Of a stretch of 64,000 bases of DNA, positions 36,350-45,097 are shown one piece after another; position 1 is the stretch's first letter, and every line of letters begins with the position of its first letter. Under the pieces are notes generated by a model. It was given only the letters and a program-made list of their open reading frames with translations. It was not told the origin of the DNA and did no database searches. The stretch lies in NCBI GenBank assembly GCA_029227815.1, contig CP118523.1, forward strand, positions 992,001 to 1,056,000. The letters are read 5' to 3'. The translations under genes were made by a program, and so were the position numbers. Origin of the DNA: Clostridiaceae bacterium M8S5. Its GTDB lineage: Bacteria; Bacillota; Clostridia; Tissierellales; MCWD3.

Positions 36350-36979
36350 ATGGACAAAAAGAGAGCAAAAGAAGTTATGGATATCTTAGAGCAGACATAC
36401 CCAGATGCAGAATGTGAGCTTAAATATAGTAATCCTTTTGAACTTTTAATAGCTACTATATTATCAGCTCAAAGCACAGATAAACGTGTGAATGAAGTTA
36501 CTAAAGATATGTTTAAGAAATATAGTGTGCCTGAAGATTATATTAATATATCGAAAGGAGAGCTAGAAGATATAATAAGAAGTATTGGTTTTTACAGAAA
36601 TAAGAGTAAAAACATTATTAATACATGCAAGACTTTAGTAGAGGAATACGAATCTAAGATACCTGATAATATGGAGGACTTAATAAAATTACCTGGTGTT
36701 GGTAGAAAAACAGCTAATGTAGTATTATCCAATGCATTTGATGTGCCAGCTATAGCAGTAGATACGCATGTATTTAGAGTATCAAATAGATTGGGGCTTA
36801 GTAAAAGTGACAATGTAAACGATACAGAACAGCAGTTAATGAAACTGATACCAAAACAAAGATGGTCAAGAAGTCATCACTTATTGATATTTCACGGTAG
36901 GAGGGTATGTAAGGCAAGAAAACCTAACTGTGAGGAATGTACAGTTAAGAATTATTGTAAATATTTAAATGGAAAGTAA
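36350..36979 (+). CDS. nth: Endonuclease III (Nth)
   Basis: A 209-residue HhH-GPD DNA glycosylase/AP lyase for oxidised pyrimidines. It has the helix-hairpin-helix LPGVGRKTANVVL with catalytic Lys near residue 121, the catalytic Asp in AVDTHVFRVSNRLG near 139, and the C-terminal [4Fe-4S] ligands C-x6-C-x2-C-x5-C in CKARKPNCEECTVKNYCK. The start is ATG 36350 behind GGAGG; an ATG at 36338 lies before that ribosome site. This is the last host-type gene before the tail island. Confidence 0.93.
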   Translation: MDKKRAKEVMDILEQTYPDAECELKYSNPFELLIATILSAQSTDKRVNEVTKDMFKKYSVPEDYINISKGELEDIIRSIGFYRNKSKNIINTCKTLVEEYESKIPDNMEDLIKLPGVGRKTANVVLSNAFDVPAIAVDTHVFRVSNRLGLSKSDNVNDTEQQLMKLIPKQRWSRSHHLLIFHGRRVCKARKPNCEECTVKNYCKYLNGK

Positions 36980-36996
36980 ATATAAAATAGTAAAAG

Positions 36997-37044
36997 AAGC
37001 CTATCGAATCTCTATGAACAAATAGAGAATACGATAGGCTTTTA
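36997..37044 (+). terminator. Terminator after nth
   Basis: AAGCCTATCG (36997-37006) pairs with CGATAGGCTT (37032-37041), and the inner ATCTCTAT/ATAGAGAAT also pairs, then TTT. Confidence 0.85.
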
Positions 37045-37593
37045 GATTATTTAATGTTTTTAACAAAAAGTATCGAGTCAAACTGCAAAGCATGACCCTA
37101 GTTCTGGCTTAATTACTTTGTTGGTATTTTTTGTAGTAATATTTTAAGGTCTTTTGACCCAAGTTGATTACCCTATTATGTTTCAACCAATAAAGTAACT
37201 AGGAAATCAAAAGATGTTTCTTATCGGCGAATTTGAGAGGGCATTTATTCAACGCTTTTATATAAATTTTTTTAAATGCCCTCTTGTTTGAGCCAGTAAG
37301 ATTATCTTTGATTTCCCATCACCAGTAAACTATTTTTTACAATGTGTATTTCTCAACGCACTACAACGCCTACCCTAAAGAGTGAGTAACCAATAAACTA
37401 TTAGAAGCTAAATGATATTTGATGTAAACGACATTGGAAGTAGTATTTCTACATCTCTAATACAGTTAAGAAACACTACTCTCGCAGGGTTAAGTAAATG
37501 TTATTTAACGCTTCTATACATAAAGCAACGATCCACACTCACAAAGCATAACTAGATATTACTCCAACGCTTTACCCAGAATAAATAAAAAAA
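37045..37593. other. Gene-free junction between nth and the tail island
   Basis: About 550 bp with no usable ORF. It holds a 115-bp hairpin (37202-37316), a segment at 37514-37557 similar to 29211-29245, and several short CAACG(C) repeats. If the tail island integrated as a unit, its left boundary should lie here; I cannot identify an att core by eye. Confidence 0.5.
37202..37316. repeat. 115-bp imperfect palindrome
   Basis: The left arm starts GGAAATCAAAAGAT and ends GAGAGGGCATTTA. The right arm is its inverse, TAAATGCCCTCT ... ATCTTTGATTTCC. The arms are ~44 bp around a ~24-base AT-rich loop. It is not obviously the same family as the repeats at 49.4 and 54.9-55.6 kb. Confidence 0.75.
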
Positions 37594-37959
37594 CTACTTA
37601 TTATCCTCAGGAAGCAAAGTATAAGCAATCTGCACAATCATATCCAAAGCCTCAGGCTCGATATCAATTTCAAATTCATCAAGTAGTCTCTTAGAGACTT
37701 GTTTAATAGCTTCGTCAATTTCTTCAGTAACACTAGCTAACGATTGCAGATTACTTACTACTTCATACGTCAAATCAGCAATTTTTTTTATTTGATTATC
37801 CTTAAATGTATAACCAAATATAAGTAAACCTAGTTTGATCTCTCTATACAGGTCAAGATCCTTTTTCTTTAAATACTTAGATATATATTTGGTAAATATA
37901 ACTACCATAAATACAGTCGCTATAGCAATTACAATATTCCAATTTATAGCTTCAACCAT
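37594..37959 (-). CDS. LLH-type phage holin-like protein
   Basis: A 121-residue protein with one N-terminal membrane helix (residues ~8-25) and a basic helix (YISKYLKKKD). A helical cytoplasmic domain with ITxEIDEAIKQVSKRLLDEF follows, and the C-terminus is ALDMIVQIAYTLLPE. This matches small LLH-family holin-like proteins at the end of phage tail modules. GAGGTG precedes the ATG. It is the last gene of the leftward tail cluster; no endolysin follows. Confidence 0.65.
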   Translation of the reverse strand: MVEAINWNIVIAIATVFMVVIFTKYISKYLKKKDLDLYREIKLGLLIFGYTFKDNQIKKIADLTYEVVSNLQSLASVTEEIDEAIKQVSKRLLDEFEIDIEPEALDMIVQIAYTLLPEDNK

Positions 37960-37972
37960 TTTTACACCTCAT

Positions 37973-38494
37973 TTAATCATCTTTATTATTATCGCTTACA
38001 ATATTATCTTGTTTGTGCTTTAGAAACTTTAGTATAGGTTTTAGATTTGTAAAACCTGAATCAATACAATTCTCTAATATACTAGTTAGCTCAACTAAAA
38101 CTAAGACAGTATACAGAATATTTGATATGGTTTTACCATAGACAACCTCAAATAGTATAGAGCATTTGTGAGCAGTGTATAGTACAGGAAGATATAGAAA
38201 TACCTTTACGCATATACCGTTTTTTAAAGCCCTACTAGTCAAGTGCTTGTCCTTCCAACCCTTATAAAAGAGTGATATTGTAAATTTACCGTAGTTCTTT
38301 ATGATAATTGAATACTGCTTGCTGAGTAAATCAATAACTATGAGAGTTACAATAAAGATTAAAACCTCTTTGGGATATCCTATCTCAGATAATATAATCC
38401 CCAATATACTCCCTAGTATCCAGATGCTTTTACTAAAGCAGAGTTTAAATATATTACTCCCACAGTCAATTATTTCAAGCATCATTTCTTTCAT
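37973..38494 (-). CDS. Phage holin of the TcdE type
   Basis: A 173-residue membrane protein with four or so hydrophobic segments. It has the characteristic middle SLFYKGWKDKHLTSRALKNGICVKVFLY, comparable to the KG(L)xxKxLTSRKGIxGLxKK loop of the toxin-secretion/phage-lysis holin family. The C-terminal ELTSILENC matches the usual helix SI(L/I)EN. Such holins release tailocins, phages or toxins. AGGTGG lies nine bases before the ATG. It sits 13 bases upstream of the second holin-like gene. Confidence 0.8.
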   Translation of the reverse strand: MKEMMLEIIDCGSNIFKLCFSKSIWILGSILGIILSEIGYPKEVLIFIVTLIVIDLLSKQYSIIIKNYGKFTISLFYKGWKDKHLTSRALKNGICVKVFLYLPVLYTAHKCSILFEVVYGKTISNILYTVLVLVELTSILENCIDSGFTNLKPILKFLKHKQDNIVSDNNKDD

Positions 38495-38523
38495 TAAATA
38501 TTACCACCTTTAGTTTAACCTAT

Positions 38524-38799
38524 TTAAATAACATGCCTTTTGTATGGAACAAAGAGGTTGTTTGGGTTTTTGTTGACAAAGTGAACCCATATATGGTCAT
38601 TAACAGCGAATTTTACATCAGGGTTAGCTGGTACAGAGGGAGTTATAGTTGTGCTAGCATCTATATACACATCAAGAGTGCCGTCACTGTTTACGCAGGC
38701 AACCTTTCCCAAATGAAACTCATGAACATAAAAACCTCTTTTATCAAGGAAATTAGATATGATATCTTGTATTTTGTTTATAAATTCGTTTTGTTTCAT
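38524..38799 (-). CDS. DUF2577-like phage tail protein (XkdR type)
   Basis: A 91-residue protein with GKVACVNSDGTLDVYIDAST, PNPDVKF-like PANPDVKFAVNDHIWVHFV and the end NNLFVPYKR. This is the OB-like fold of DUF2577/gpV-type proteins that follow the hub gene in PBSX-like tails. It overlaps the upstream hub gene by four bases. In contractile tails XkdS, a J-like baseplate gene and XkdU would follow; here holins come next. Confidence 0.7.
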   Translation of the reverse strand: MKQNEFINKIQDIISNFLDKRGFYVHEFHLGKVACVNSDGTLDVYIDASTTITPSVPANPDVKFAVNDHIWVHFVNKNPNNLFVPYKRHVI

Positions 38800-39968
38800 A
38801 TCACCAAGCCCTTTCTTATTTTATTTGCAGTAGCCGACACTATCTTAGGTTTTAGAGGGATAGAAAACCTAGTAAGCTGATAACTGCCTTGACAGCCATT
38901 ATTATCATCTATAATCTCAACTACATCATTTACTTGATGTAGGTAATTTGGTGCTATGTTCAAAGTCACCTTTTCACAAAACTGTAGTTTCTTTTTAAGC
39001 TCGAACTTAGCTCTTGCATCACATTGTGACTGAGTATCAATCATACTATCAGGGTTTGCATTATTCCATGCACAGAATCTATCACCGATTTTTTGTATAG
39101 AGTAAGGATGGTCTTTCCACTTAGTCACAGTTTCATCAATAACTAATTCAGTCTTAAACTCAGCGGTTCGTGAAGATCCTCCTAAAACTAAAATATGATT
39201 AAATAGGTGAGTATCATCAAGTTTTCTTATGCTCCCAGCATATAGAGTGCTTTCATCAATTTTATAAGTCCAGCAAGGAGCCTGTAGTAGTGGGTCTTTG
39301 TGCTTAGTGAATCTCAAGTATCCATTTACATCAAAATACACATCATAAAAATACTCTCCATCTGCAAATGCTTTACTAGCTAAGTCTTTTATAGCTTTTC
39401 CTCTGTTTTGACCGATCTGAAATGTCAAGTCATAGGGAACAGTTATATCTGTATTATCAAGAATCATTTTTTTAATACCTGCATTTTCAGCAACAATCTT
39501 TATGGCTTCTTTTATGTTTGTACCTTTTTTTATAGTGGTCTCGTGAGTAAAGCGTCCGAAGTTACCAGTGAGTAGATACCATTTGTCTTGTCCATTGATA
39601 GTTACAGAGTTTGCGCTAGGTTTATGAGTTGCTTGAGGCTGTGTTATAACAAAAACTCCCTGTGGTATGTATTCGATACCGAGGGGAGTTTTTAATCCAA
39701 CATATAGTTTTATTTTCTTGTTATCTATCCAGATTAGGCCATTTTCATTCCAAGTAAATCTACCATCCTTATTATCAAGAGTGAGAGTGAACATTCGGCG
39801 GATATCTCTACTGCTATCAACAGATATATCACCTATAGAATCACTACTAACTTCCTCAGTAAATATATCAATTACATTTTCAGCATTATCTAGAAGTTCA
39901 AGTTTGACAAAAACCTCAGATATGGGTTTTAGCAGAGCTTTCTTAAAGCTTTCACTAGCATTAATCAT
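38796..39968 (-). CDS. Phage tail hub-like protein (XkdQ/Tal type)
   Basis: A 390-residue structural protein. The N-terminal part carries RDIRRMFTLTLDNKDGRF, YVGLKTPLGIEYIPQGVFVI and NGQDKWYLLTG, a pattern I associate with tail hub or tip proteins of Gram-positive phages. The middle GQNRGKAIKDLASKAFADGE...YFDVNGYLRF and the C-terminal LHQVNDVVEIID resemble the T4 gp27/XkdQ-like fold. The likely start is ATG 39968; GTG 39977 sits too close to its ribosome site. It overlaps the preceding gene, and DUF2577 follows as in PBSX. Confidence 0.65.
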   Translation of the reverse strand: MINASESFKKALLKPISEVFVKLELLDNAENVIDIFTEEVSSDSIGDISVDSSRDIRRMFTLTLDNKDGRFTWNENGLIWIDNKKIKLYVGLKTPLGIEYIPQGVFVITQPQATHKPSANSVTINGQDKWYLLTGNFGRFTHETTIKKGTNIKEAIKIVAENAGIKKMILDNTDITVPYDLTFQIGQNRGKAIKDLASKAFADGEYFYDVYFDVNGYLRFTKHKDPLLQAPCWTYKIDESTLYAGSIRKLDDTHLFNHILVLGGSSRTAEFKTELVIDETVTKWKDHPYSIQKIGDRFCAWNNANPDSMIDTQSQCDARAKFELKKKLQFCEKVTLNIAPNYLHQVNDVVEIIDDNNGCQGSYQLTRFSIPLKPKIVSATANKIRKGLVI

Positions 39969-40791
39969 GATATTCACGTACCTCCACCCAGTTAATACTT
40001 ATAGAAGATATGTCGTTAGGTCTTTGCATAGCTACCATGCTAGGAGCAGATACATCAACATAAAAACACCTTCCCATACTGTCTTTTAGAAGTAATGGCT
40101 TATGTTTATTAATCATATCTTCGAGCTTTCTTAGCTGAGTGACTACATTGCCATCATCAGGCAGTAGTAACCCAGATAAACTACCATGTTTGGCATACTT
40201 TTGCCCATAATAAACTTTTGGATATTTTGAAAATGTATTTAACACAGTTCTATCTTGATGCGTTGATATATTTACATCTTTTAAGTTATAGTAAAAATGA
40301 AAATGATTTTTGTCAGGATCATCACAGTCTATTAGCCACCAACCATCAAACATAGGTTTAGTAGGAGTAATATTTATGATGCCCTCAATACCAGAAGTAC
40401 TAACAGGTACAACAGCATAATCATAGTCAGTATTACTACTAGCAAAATAATCTAGATACGTCATCATGCTATTAGGAACATAATTGACAGTAGCTAGATC
40501 AACATAGGTATTAGATTCACTTTTCTTCCTTTTAACTTTAAGCCCAGAGATATCATGCTCATCAAGAGAGATATTCCCAGCCTCAAGGTTGTCCTTTAAT
40601 TTTGCGATAAACACAGTATGAGAGCTCCATTTGCTTCTCTCATTAGCACTGTCACCACTACCATCAAACAATCCAACCTCATCAAAAACAGCGTTCTTTA
40701 TTTTTATATCGTTTATATTACAAATAGGGGCAGTAGCAGGGTCAAAGACACTGCCATCACCGTATGAGTTTAGTCCTATTAGTGTGGTCAT
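39961..40791 (-). CDS. Tail-tip or distal tail protein of unknown family
   Basis: A 276-residue protein with no motif I can name. It is rich in beta-type sequence, starts LIGLNSYGDGSVFDPATAPI, and has an aromatic patch GWWLIDCDDPDKNHFHFYYNL. Its end SISINWVEVREYHD resembles the terminal strand of distal tail (Dit) proteins. It overlaps the hub gene by eight bases, which fits a Dit-hub pair. I place the start at ATG 40791, nine bases after AGGAG. Confidence 0.45.
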   Translation of the reverse strand: MTTLIGLNSYGDGSVFDPATAPICNINDIKIKNAVFDEVGLFDGSGDSANERSKWSSHTVFIAKLKDNLEAGNISLDEHDISGLKVKRKKSESNTYVDLATVNYVPNSMMTYLDYFASSNTDYDYAVVPVSTSGIEGIINITPTKPMFDGWWLIDCDDPDKNHFHFYYNLKDVNISTHQDRTVLNTFSKYPKVYYGQKYAKHGSLSGLLLPDDGNVVTQLRKLEDMINKHKPLLLKDSMGRCFYVDVSAPSMVAMQRPNDISSISINWVEVREYHD

Positions 40792-40829
40792 GGTTATCAT
40801 CTCCTAATCATACCTTTGTTTAAGATAAT

Positions 40830-42191
40830 TTATTTTGAAAAATAGATTTCCTTTAAATAAAGAATACCATCAAAATTAGTTGCATTACTAGGATCGTAAA
40901 TAATAAATTTCAAGTAATGTTTGCCTGTTAAGGAACTTACATTTATAGAGATTTGTCTTTCGGTTATTGGACTAGTATAGCGTTCATATGCTTTGAAATT
41001 AAAAGATTCATCTAATTTGTCTTGAATACCTATATATACGTAAGCTGTACCTGAGTTGTAGCAAGTTAATTTAACTGTATTGACATTTGTTAAATCATAC
41101 ATTTCATTACTGTAGTAAATTGCTGCGTGTGAACGGTCGTAACTGTCAGAACCTATTTGCTCTAACACATAAAAATCATCGTGCTGACGTTGACGATAAC
41201 CAGTACCTTTTTCAATAAATGGTGTTTTTATTAACATATTTCTGTTATACATCAGTGGAAAATTATTTTTATCAGCGTCTAGCAATATACTGTTTATATA
41301 GTTTTCATCTATATATATATAATCAGCTAACAATTTGAAAGTTAATGGATTAGTAAGTGCATCACTAGTTATGCGGATATCTTGTAGACTATTGTAATTA
41401 CTAGGGTCATGATTCAAAATACCTGCCCACCATTTAGCGATGTTTTTTTCACTTTGAAGTATGGTCTTTAATCCAATTTTGCTGTAGAAAAAGTTCATAA
41501 CATCTCTGTTTTTACAAATATTATCAAATGTGCTAGAGCAAGCAAGAATACTATCTAACGTATCTTTTGAAGATAAATAATCTGCATTATTGCCTAATAT
41601 GTTATTAAATCCTTTACCAACACCATATTTACTTTTAATAAATATATTTGATAAAGAAAGGTCAATCAGTAAACCTTTAATTATATGCTTGACTTGTGTA
41701 GGAGAGTTACTGTATATTTGAATAGAGTCGTTAGGTTGAATTACATAAAATAAATTTGTTTTAATTGTATCAAAACCATTTATATTAGTTTTCTTAATTA
41801 TATGTTTAGGGTCATTGTTATTATAGCAATTTAGCCCATAAATCGGATTGTCTTGAGAAGTATTTTTTACTATATGCTCTGTAATGATTAATAATTTATT
41901 TCTAGGAACACTATAACAATTATTATAAATATTCGTTGTATTTGGTTCAATTATAATTTCTTCTTTGTCTACCAAATCAGCTCTACCATTGAAAATTAGT
42001 TGCATTGCAGTTTCATTGGATGCTAATTCATTAGCGGTTTTAGGAAACTGCATAATATTTGCAAGTCTTTTTTTGCCAACTTCTACATCGCTTAATAACA
42101 AATCATACCAATACTTCTGCTTACCAATTTCACTCTTTTCCATCTTTTCATAATAACTTTGATTAATAGCTGGTATTGTAACAGATTTCAT
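40830..42191 (-). CDS. Tail fibre / receptor-binding candidate A
   Basis: A 453-residue protein with no recognised family. The N-terminal ~90 residues are helical with ANIMQFPKTANELASNETAM, followed by a beta-rich domain. The C-terminal ~120 residues end in alternating strands (YVYIGIQDKL, YLKFIIYDPSNATNFDG) typical of a jelly-roll carbohydrate-binding module. The FPKTANELASNETAMQLI helix may form a trimer stalk. GGGAGGT precedes the ATG, and the A of its ATG overlaps the stop of the upstream gene. Confidence 0.5.
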   Translation of the reverse strand: MKSVTIPAINQSYYEKMEKSEIGKQKYWYDLLLSDVEVGKKRLANIMQFPKTANELASNETAMQLIFNGRADLVDKEEIIIEPNTTNIYNNCYSVPRNKLLIITEHIVKNTSQDNPIYGLNCYNNNDPKHIIKKTNINGFDTIKTNLFYVIQPNDSIQIYSNSPTQVKHIIKGLLIDLSLSNIFIKSKYGVGKGFNNILGNNADYLSSKDTLDSILACSSTFDNICKNRDVMNFFYSKIGLKTILQSEKNIAKWWAGILNHDPSNYNSLQDIRITSDALTNPLTFKLLADYIYIDENYINSILLDADKNNFPLMYNRNMLIKTPFIEKGTGYRQRQHDDFYVLEQIGSDSYDRSHAAIYYSNEMYDLTNVNTVKLTCYNSGTAYVYIGIQDKLDESFNFKAYERYTSPITERQISINVSSLTGKHYLKFIIYDPSNATNFDGILYLKEIYFSK

Positions 42192-43243
42192 TATATCGAC
42201 CTCCCATATCCTATAATATCTACTCCAGTTATACCAAAATGTTTTTCATCGTATTTTGTAAGTTCACCATATTTAAAGTTTACTGTGTTGTTATGTGTGC
42301 CTGTATTAGTAAAGTGTCGTAATATTCCTACTCCGCTATGTGGTTTATTTTTAACTATATAGACAAGCTTATCAAGATGTTCATTGCTTTTTAATAGTGA
42401 TATCACATCATTAGCTGTTGTAGTCACTGTTGCATCAATACCATCATTTAGCTTAGTTTTAGCCATAGCTCTAACAAAGCCTGTACCATCATTGTTTTCA
42501 GCAAGTGATACGTCTACTAGTTTTTGTCCTCCATTTATCAAATCTTTCAAAGCACTAGCAGTAGTTATGATATTACCGTTTGCATCTGTTCCTAGAGTTA
42601 CTGTCAAAGCCCAATCAATTTTTGATAGGCTAAGGGTAGTGTTAGGAGCTGATGAGTTAATTAACTCTACTGAGATATTGTTGCTATCAGTACCACATAT
42701 CTTAGAGGTAAAAGTCAAATCATTATTAGGGTCTAAAAAATTAGTTGTAAGCTTTGCTTTAGTTGGAGTAGTTGTATTATTTGTAGCTAGTGATATAGTT
42801 ATAGCTTTATTATCTACACTACATGATAAAGTACTATTTATCACTTGTGGATTTTTTATTTCTAGAGTTATGTTATTTCCAGAGTTTCCACTTTCCTTAG
42901 ACACGAATATTAAATCATTGTTTTCTCCTTCAAACTCTGTATCATGATGTGCATGTATAGTTCCATTTGTATAAGCATAGAGTTTTTCGTTTGGCTCTAT
43001 TACCAAATTTCCTATGATTATAGTTTGTTTAGGTTGTATTTCTACATCTTCTAGTAGCGTTCTCTTTACGCTATCAAATTCGCCTTGATATTCTGTCTTT
43101 AGTGTTACGTATTTTTCAATATCTGAGGAATTAGATATCCATAAATCAGATATTATCCACTTTTTATCCTGTGAATTGGTTATCAAGTTTTCAGTTATTT
43201 TTAACGAGCTGTCGAATAGCCTTTTTGGTTCAGTTATTTTCAA
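42191..43243 (-). CDS. Tail fibre / receptor-binding candidate B with repeated beta domain
   Basis: A 350-residue protein starting at TTG behind GGGGGTG. It contains two copies of a phage-tail module of the form NDL(I/T)F(V/T)SK..G..(G/S)NNI...(E/I).(K/N).....TLS, near residues 108 and 173. The second continues into VTLGTDANGNIITTASALKD and DGTGFVRAMA...LNDGID, a pattern I have seen in tail proteins of siphoviruses. The first ~100 residues look like a surface-attachment domain with WIISDLWISNSS. Likely part of the adhesive tip. Confidence 0.55.
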   Translation of the reverse strand: MKITEPKRLFDSSLKITENLITNSQDKKWIISDLWISNSSDIEKYVTLKTEYQGEFDSVKRTLLEDVEIQPKQTIIIGNLVIEPNEKLYAYTNGTIHAHHDTEFEGENNDLIFVSKESGNSGNNITLEIKNPQVINSTLSCSVDNKAITISLATNNTTTPTKAKLTTNFLDPNNDLTFTSKICGTDSNNISVELINSSAPNTTLSLSKIDWALTVTLGTDANGNIITTASALKDLINGGQKLVDVSLAENNDGTGFVRAMAKTKLNDGIDATVTTTANDVISLLKSNEHLDKLVYIVKNKPHSGVGILRHFTNTGTHNNTVNFKYGELTKYDEKHFGITGVDIIGYGRSI

Positions 43244-43246
43244 TGT

Positions 43247-43927
43247 TTACACCCCCATGATATTTGTAATTTGCATATTGTAATATTGCTCTTTAGTTAT
43301 TCCACCATACATGTACAAATCCCAATAACTACTTTCTGGTGGAGCTATATTAGTAGAAGTTTTTATAGCATAATAGAAGCTATCATCATGTCTTACCAAG
43401 TCATCTTTATAGTAAGTGTTAGTAGAATCAAATATACCTCTAAAGGTTAAGCCTATACCTGATTCACCTTTATCTCCTTTAGTAGATATCATTATCCAGT
43501 GATTTGTATCAGTTGGTAAGACATCTCTACAATTAGCTAAACACATGTATAGACAGCCACTGTATTTAACCATATTATTTATTTTATAGTCAGTGGTAGC
43601 CTTATAAATACCTATAACACGAAATTTATTGATAGTGTTTTGAAACTCTTGTTGCTTACCCTGTATATACCCCTCAACCTCATCTTTAATAAACACTTGC
43701 ATATTTACAAGAGCCTCTTGAAACTTGTTCCAATCTTCAGATGTTATTATTTTATTTCTTAGAAGAGTGGTCAAGTTTTCAAGCTCTGTTCTTTCAGAAT
43801 CAGTTAGACTAGTTTTTAGCTTTAATTCTTGATACTTTTTCACTTTAGGTACATCATCAGCAGTTATATCAAAGTGCTCTATGAATGTATCTATAGCGTT
43901 TGGGAAACTTGATAGTTTTCTTGTCAT
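43247..43927 (-). CDS. Short tail fibre with carbohydrate-binding modules
   Basis: A 226-residue protein. A helical, Lys/Glu-rich region (residues ~25-100) probably forms a coiled-coil stalk. Two CBM5/12-like modules follow, each with the (V/L)V(K/R)xxxxxYxxxxx(T/N)xxPxxxxxW pattern: YKINNMVKYSGCLYMCLANC, and STNTYYKDDLVRHDDSFYYA. Between them is a short collagen-like KGDKGESGIG. This arrangement is typical of phage tail fibres. ATG follows AGGTGATAAA and overlaps the previous stop by four bases. Confidence 0.65.
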   Translation of the reverse strand: MTRKLSSFPNAIDTFIEHFDITADDVPKVKKYQELKLKTSLTDSERTELENLTTLLRNKIITSEDWNKFQEALVNMQVFIKDEVEGYIQGKQQEFQNTINKFRVIGIYKATTDYKINNMVKYSGCLYMCLANCRDVLPTDTNHWIMISTKGDKGESGIGLTFRGIFDSTNTYYKDDLVRHDDSFYYAIKTSTNIAPPESSYWDLYMYGGITKEQYYNMQITNIMGV

Positions 43928-44946
43928 TTTATCACCTCACGATAAATGTTTAGTCTATTGTTAATTTGTTTTATGCAGATATACATTTTAGTATCAGTAG
44001 TAATGGTTTCGTCTATCAAATCAGAAGCAGTATGATAGGTGAGAGAGCTGAAATCTTTATATACATGTATACTATTATCTCTAAAAGTTATTTCCATATT
44101 TCCATTGGAGCCACATATTTTAATGATATCTATATCATTTTTCAGATTTTCTACCCAAAGCTTGAGAGTGAAATCTTCATCCACTGTAAAATTCGAGTCA
44201 AAACTGACTGTAGAACCATTAGTGAGATTAGCTTTTTCACCATCTATATATTCAAACTCCTTATCAGCATTACCTATTATTCTAGTAATAGACCATTGTA
44301 GTTTTACATAGGGCTTGTCTACAAAAGTCTCTGCATGTAAGTTAGAGTAGCTCTGCATAGAGTTATAATCAGCTACTAACGAAACCATGCTAAAGCTAGT
44401 AACATCTTTTTGACTAACTACAATACACTTCACTTTGTAGGTAGCTCCATCTACTAAAGGGTGCTTAAATGAGTATGTTAATGCACTAGATATAATACTG
44501 CTAGACTCTTCTATTAACTTGTTAGATACATCATACAATATGAATTTATATGATTTTATAGGTACATTAGATGAGTGAGTATAGTTTGCATTTACAGTCA
44601 AATATTGATTTCTCACATATCCATCATTAGGTATAGTAACCACTGGTCTAGCACTAGTCTTAAAAACTACTGCATCTGAAGTTACACTACCTCCTACAGC
44701 ATTATATACCGTTAGCTTATAGTAATATTCCTTTTCATTTGTAAGTGTATTAGCAGGAATAATGTGTTTAGTAGTCTTAGAGGTTACTTTACCTGATGAA
44801 TACACTTTTGTAGAAGTAGAGTTGTCTATTACTTCAAGACTATAAGCGGTCATTATATCTCCATTGTTCTTCCAAGATATAGTTATATCTTCATCTTTAC
44901 AAAAAGTGCTATTGTTAGGAGTAAGTTCAGTTGGTTTTAGTATCAC
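43924..44946 (-). CDS. Tail-tip protein with fibronectin-III-like repeats
   Basis: A 340-residue protein made of Ig/FN3-like modules: residues ~5-100 (ISWKNNGDIMTAYSLEVIDN, YYYKLTVYNAVGG), ~105-200 (YKFILYDVSNKL, YKVKCIVVSQKD), and a lectin-like C-terminal part with FTVDEDFTLKLWVEN and MEITFRDNSIHVYKD. I chose GTG 44946, five bases after GAAGGTG. The longer upstream frame runs through a conserved 40-bp leader motif and a terminator. It follows the tape measure, where siphophages carry their tip genes, and may begin a separately promoted fibre operon. Confidence 0.6.
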   Translation of the reverse strand: MILKPTELTPNNSTFCKDEDITISWKNNGDIMTAYSLEVIDNSTSTKVYSSGKVTSKTTKHIIPANTLTNEKEYYYKLTVYNAVGGSVTSDAVVFKTSARPVVTIPNDGYVRNQYLTVNANYTHSSNVPIKSYKFILYDVSNKLIEESSSIISSALTYSFKHPLVDGATYKVKCIVVSQKDVTSFSMVSLVADYNSMQSYSNLHAETFVDKPYVKLQWSITRIIGNADKEFEYIDGEKANLTNGSTVSFDSNFTVDEDFTLKLWVENLKNDIDIIKICGSNGNMEITFRDNSIHVYKDFSSLTYHTASDLIDETITTDTKMYICIKQINNRLNIYREVIK

Positions 44947-44958
44947 GAAATCACCTTC

Positions 44959-44998
44959 TTTCATATATATATGTCGATGGGAGCATAAAAAAACAACC
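44959..44998 (-). promoter_or_regulatory. 40-bp conserved leader, copy A
   Basis: Read leftward, GGTTGTTTTTTTATG, then ATCGACATATATATATGAAA matches the leader at 51555-51594 almost base for base outside an ~8-base centre. TTGTTT and CATATA are 17 bases apart in both copies, so a promoter for the island's own sigma factor is possible. Confidence 0.5.
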
Positions 44999-45001
44999 TC
45001 A

Positions 45002-45097
45002 ATATTGAGATTTTTTAAAAATACAGCCATTTCTAGATTGATGATGAAGCTTTCTAAATCAGATTGTAGAAATTGGTCTTTTGTCTACAATCTGATA
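45002..45097 (-). terminator. Two hairpins after the tape-measure gene
   Basis: Read leftward, ATCAGATTGTAG pairs with CTACAATCTGAT just after the tape-measure stop. Further on, CTCAATATTGAG is followed by GTTGTTTTTTT. Together they probably stop or attenuate transcription before the fibre genes. Confidence 0.6.

Noticed and set aside
44947-45030. Longer N-terminus for the FN3-type tail protein
   Set aside because: The extra 28 codons run through a T-rich hairpin and the conserved 40-bp leader found at 51.56 kb, so they are untranslated leader.
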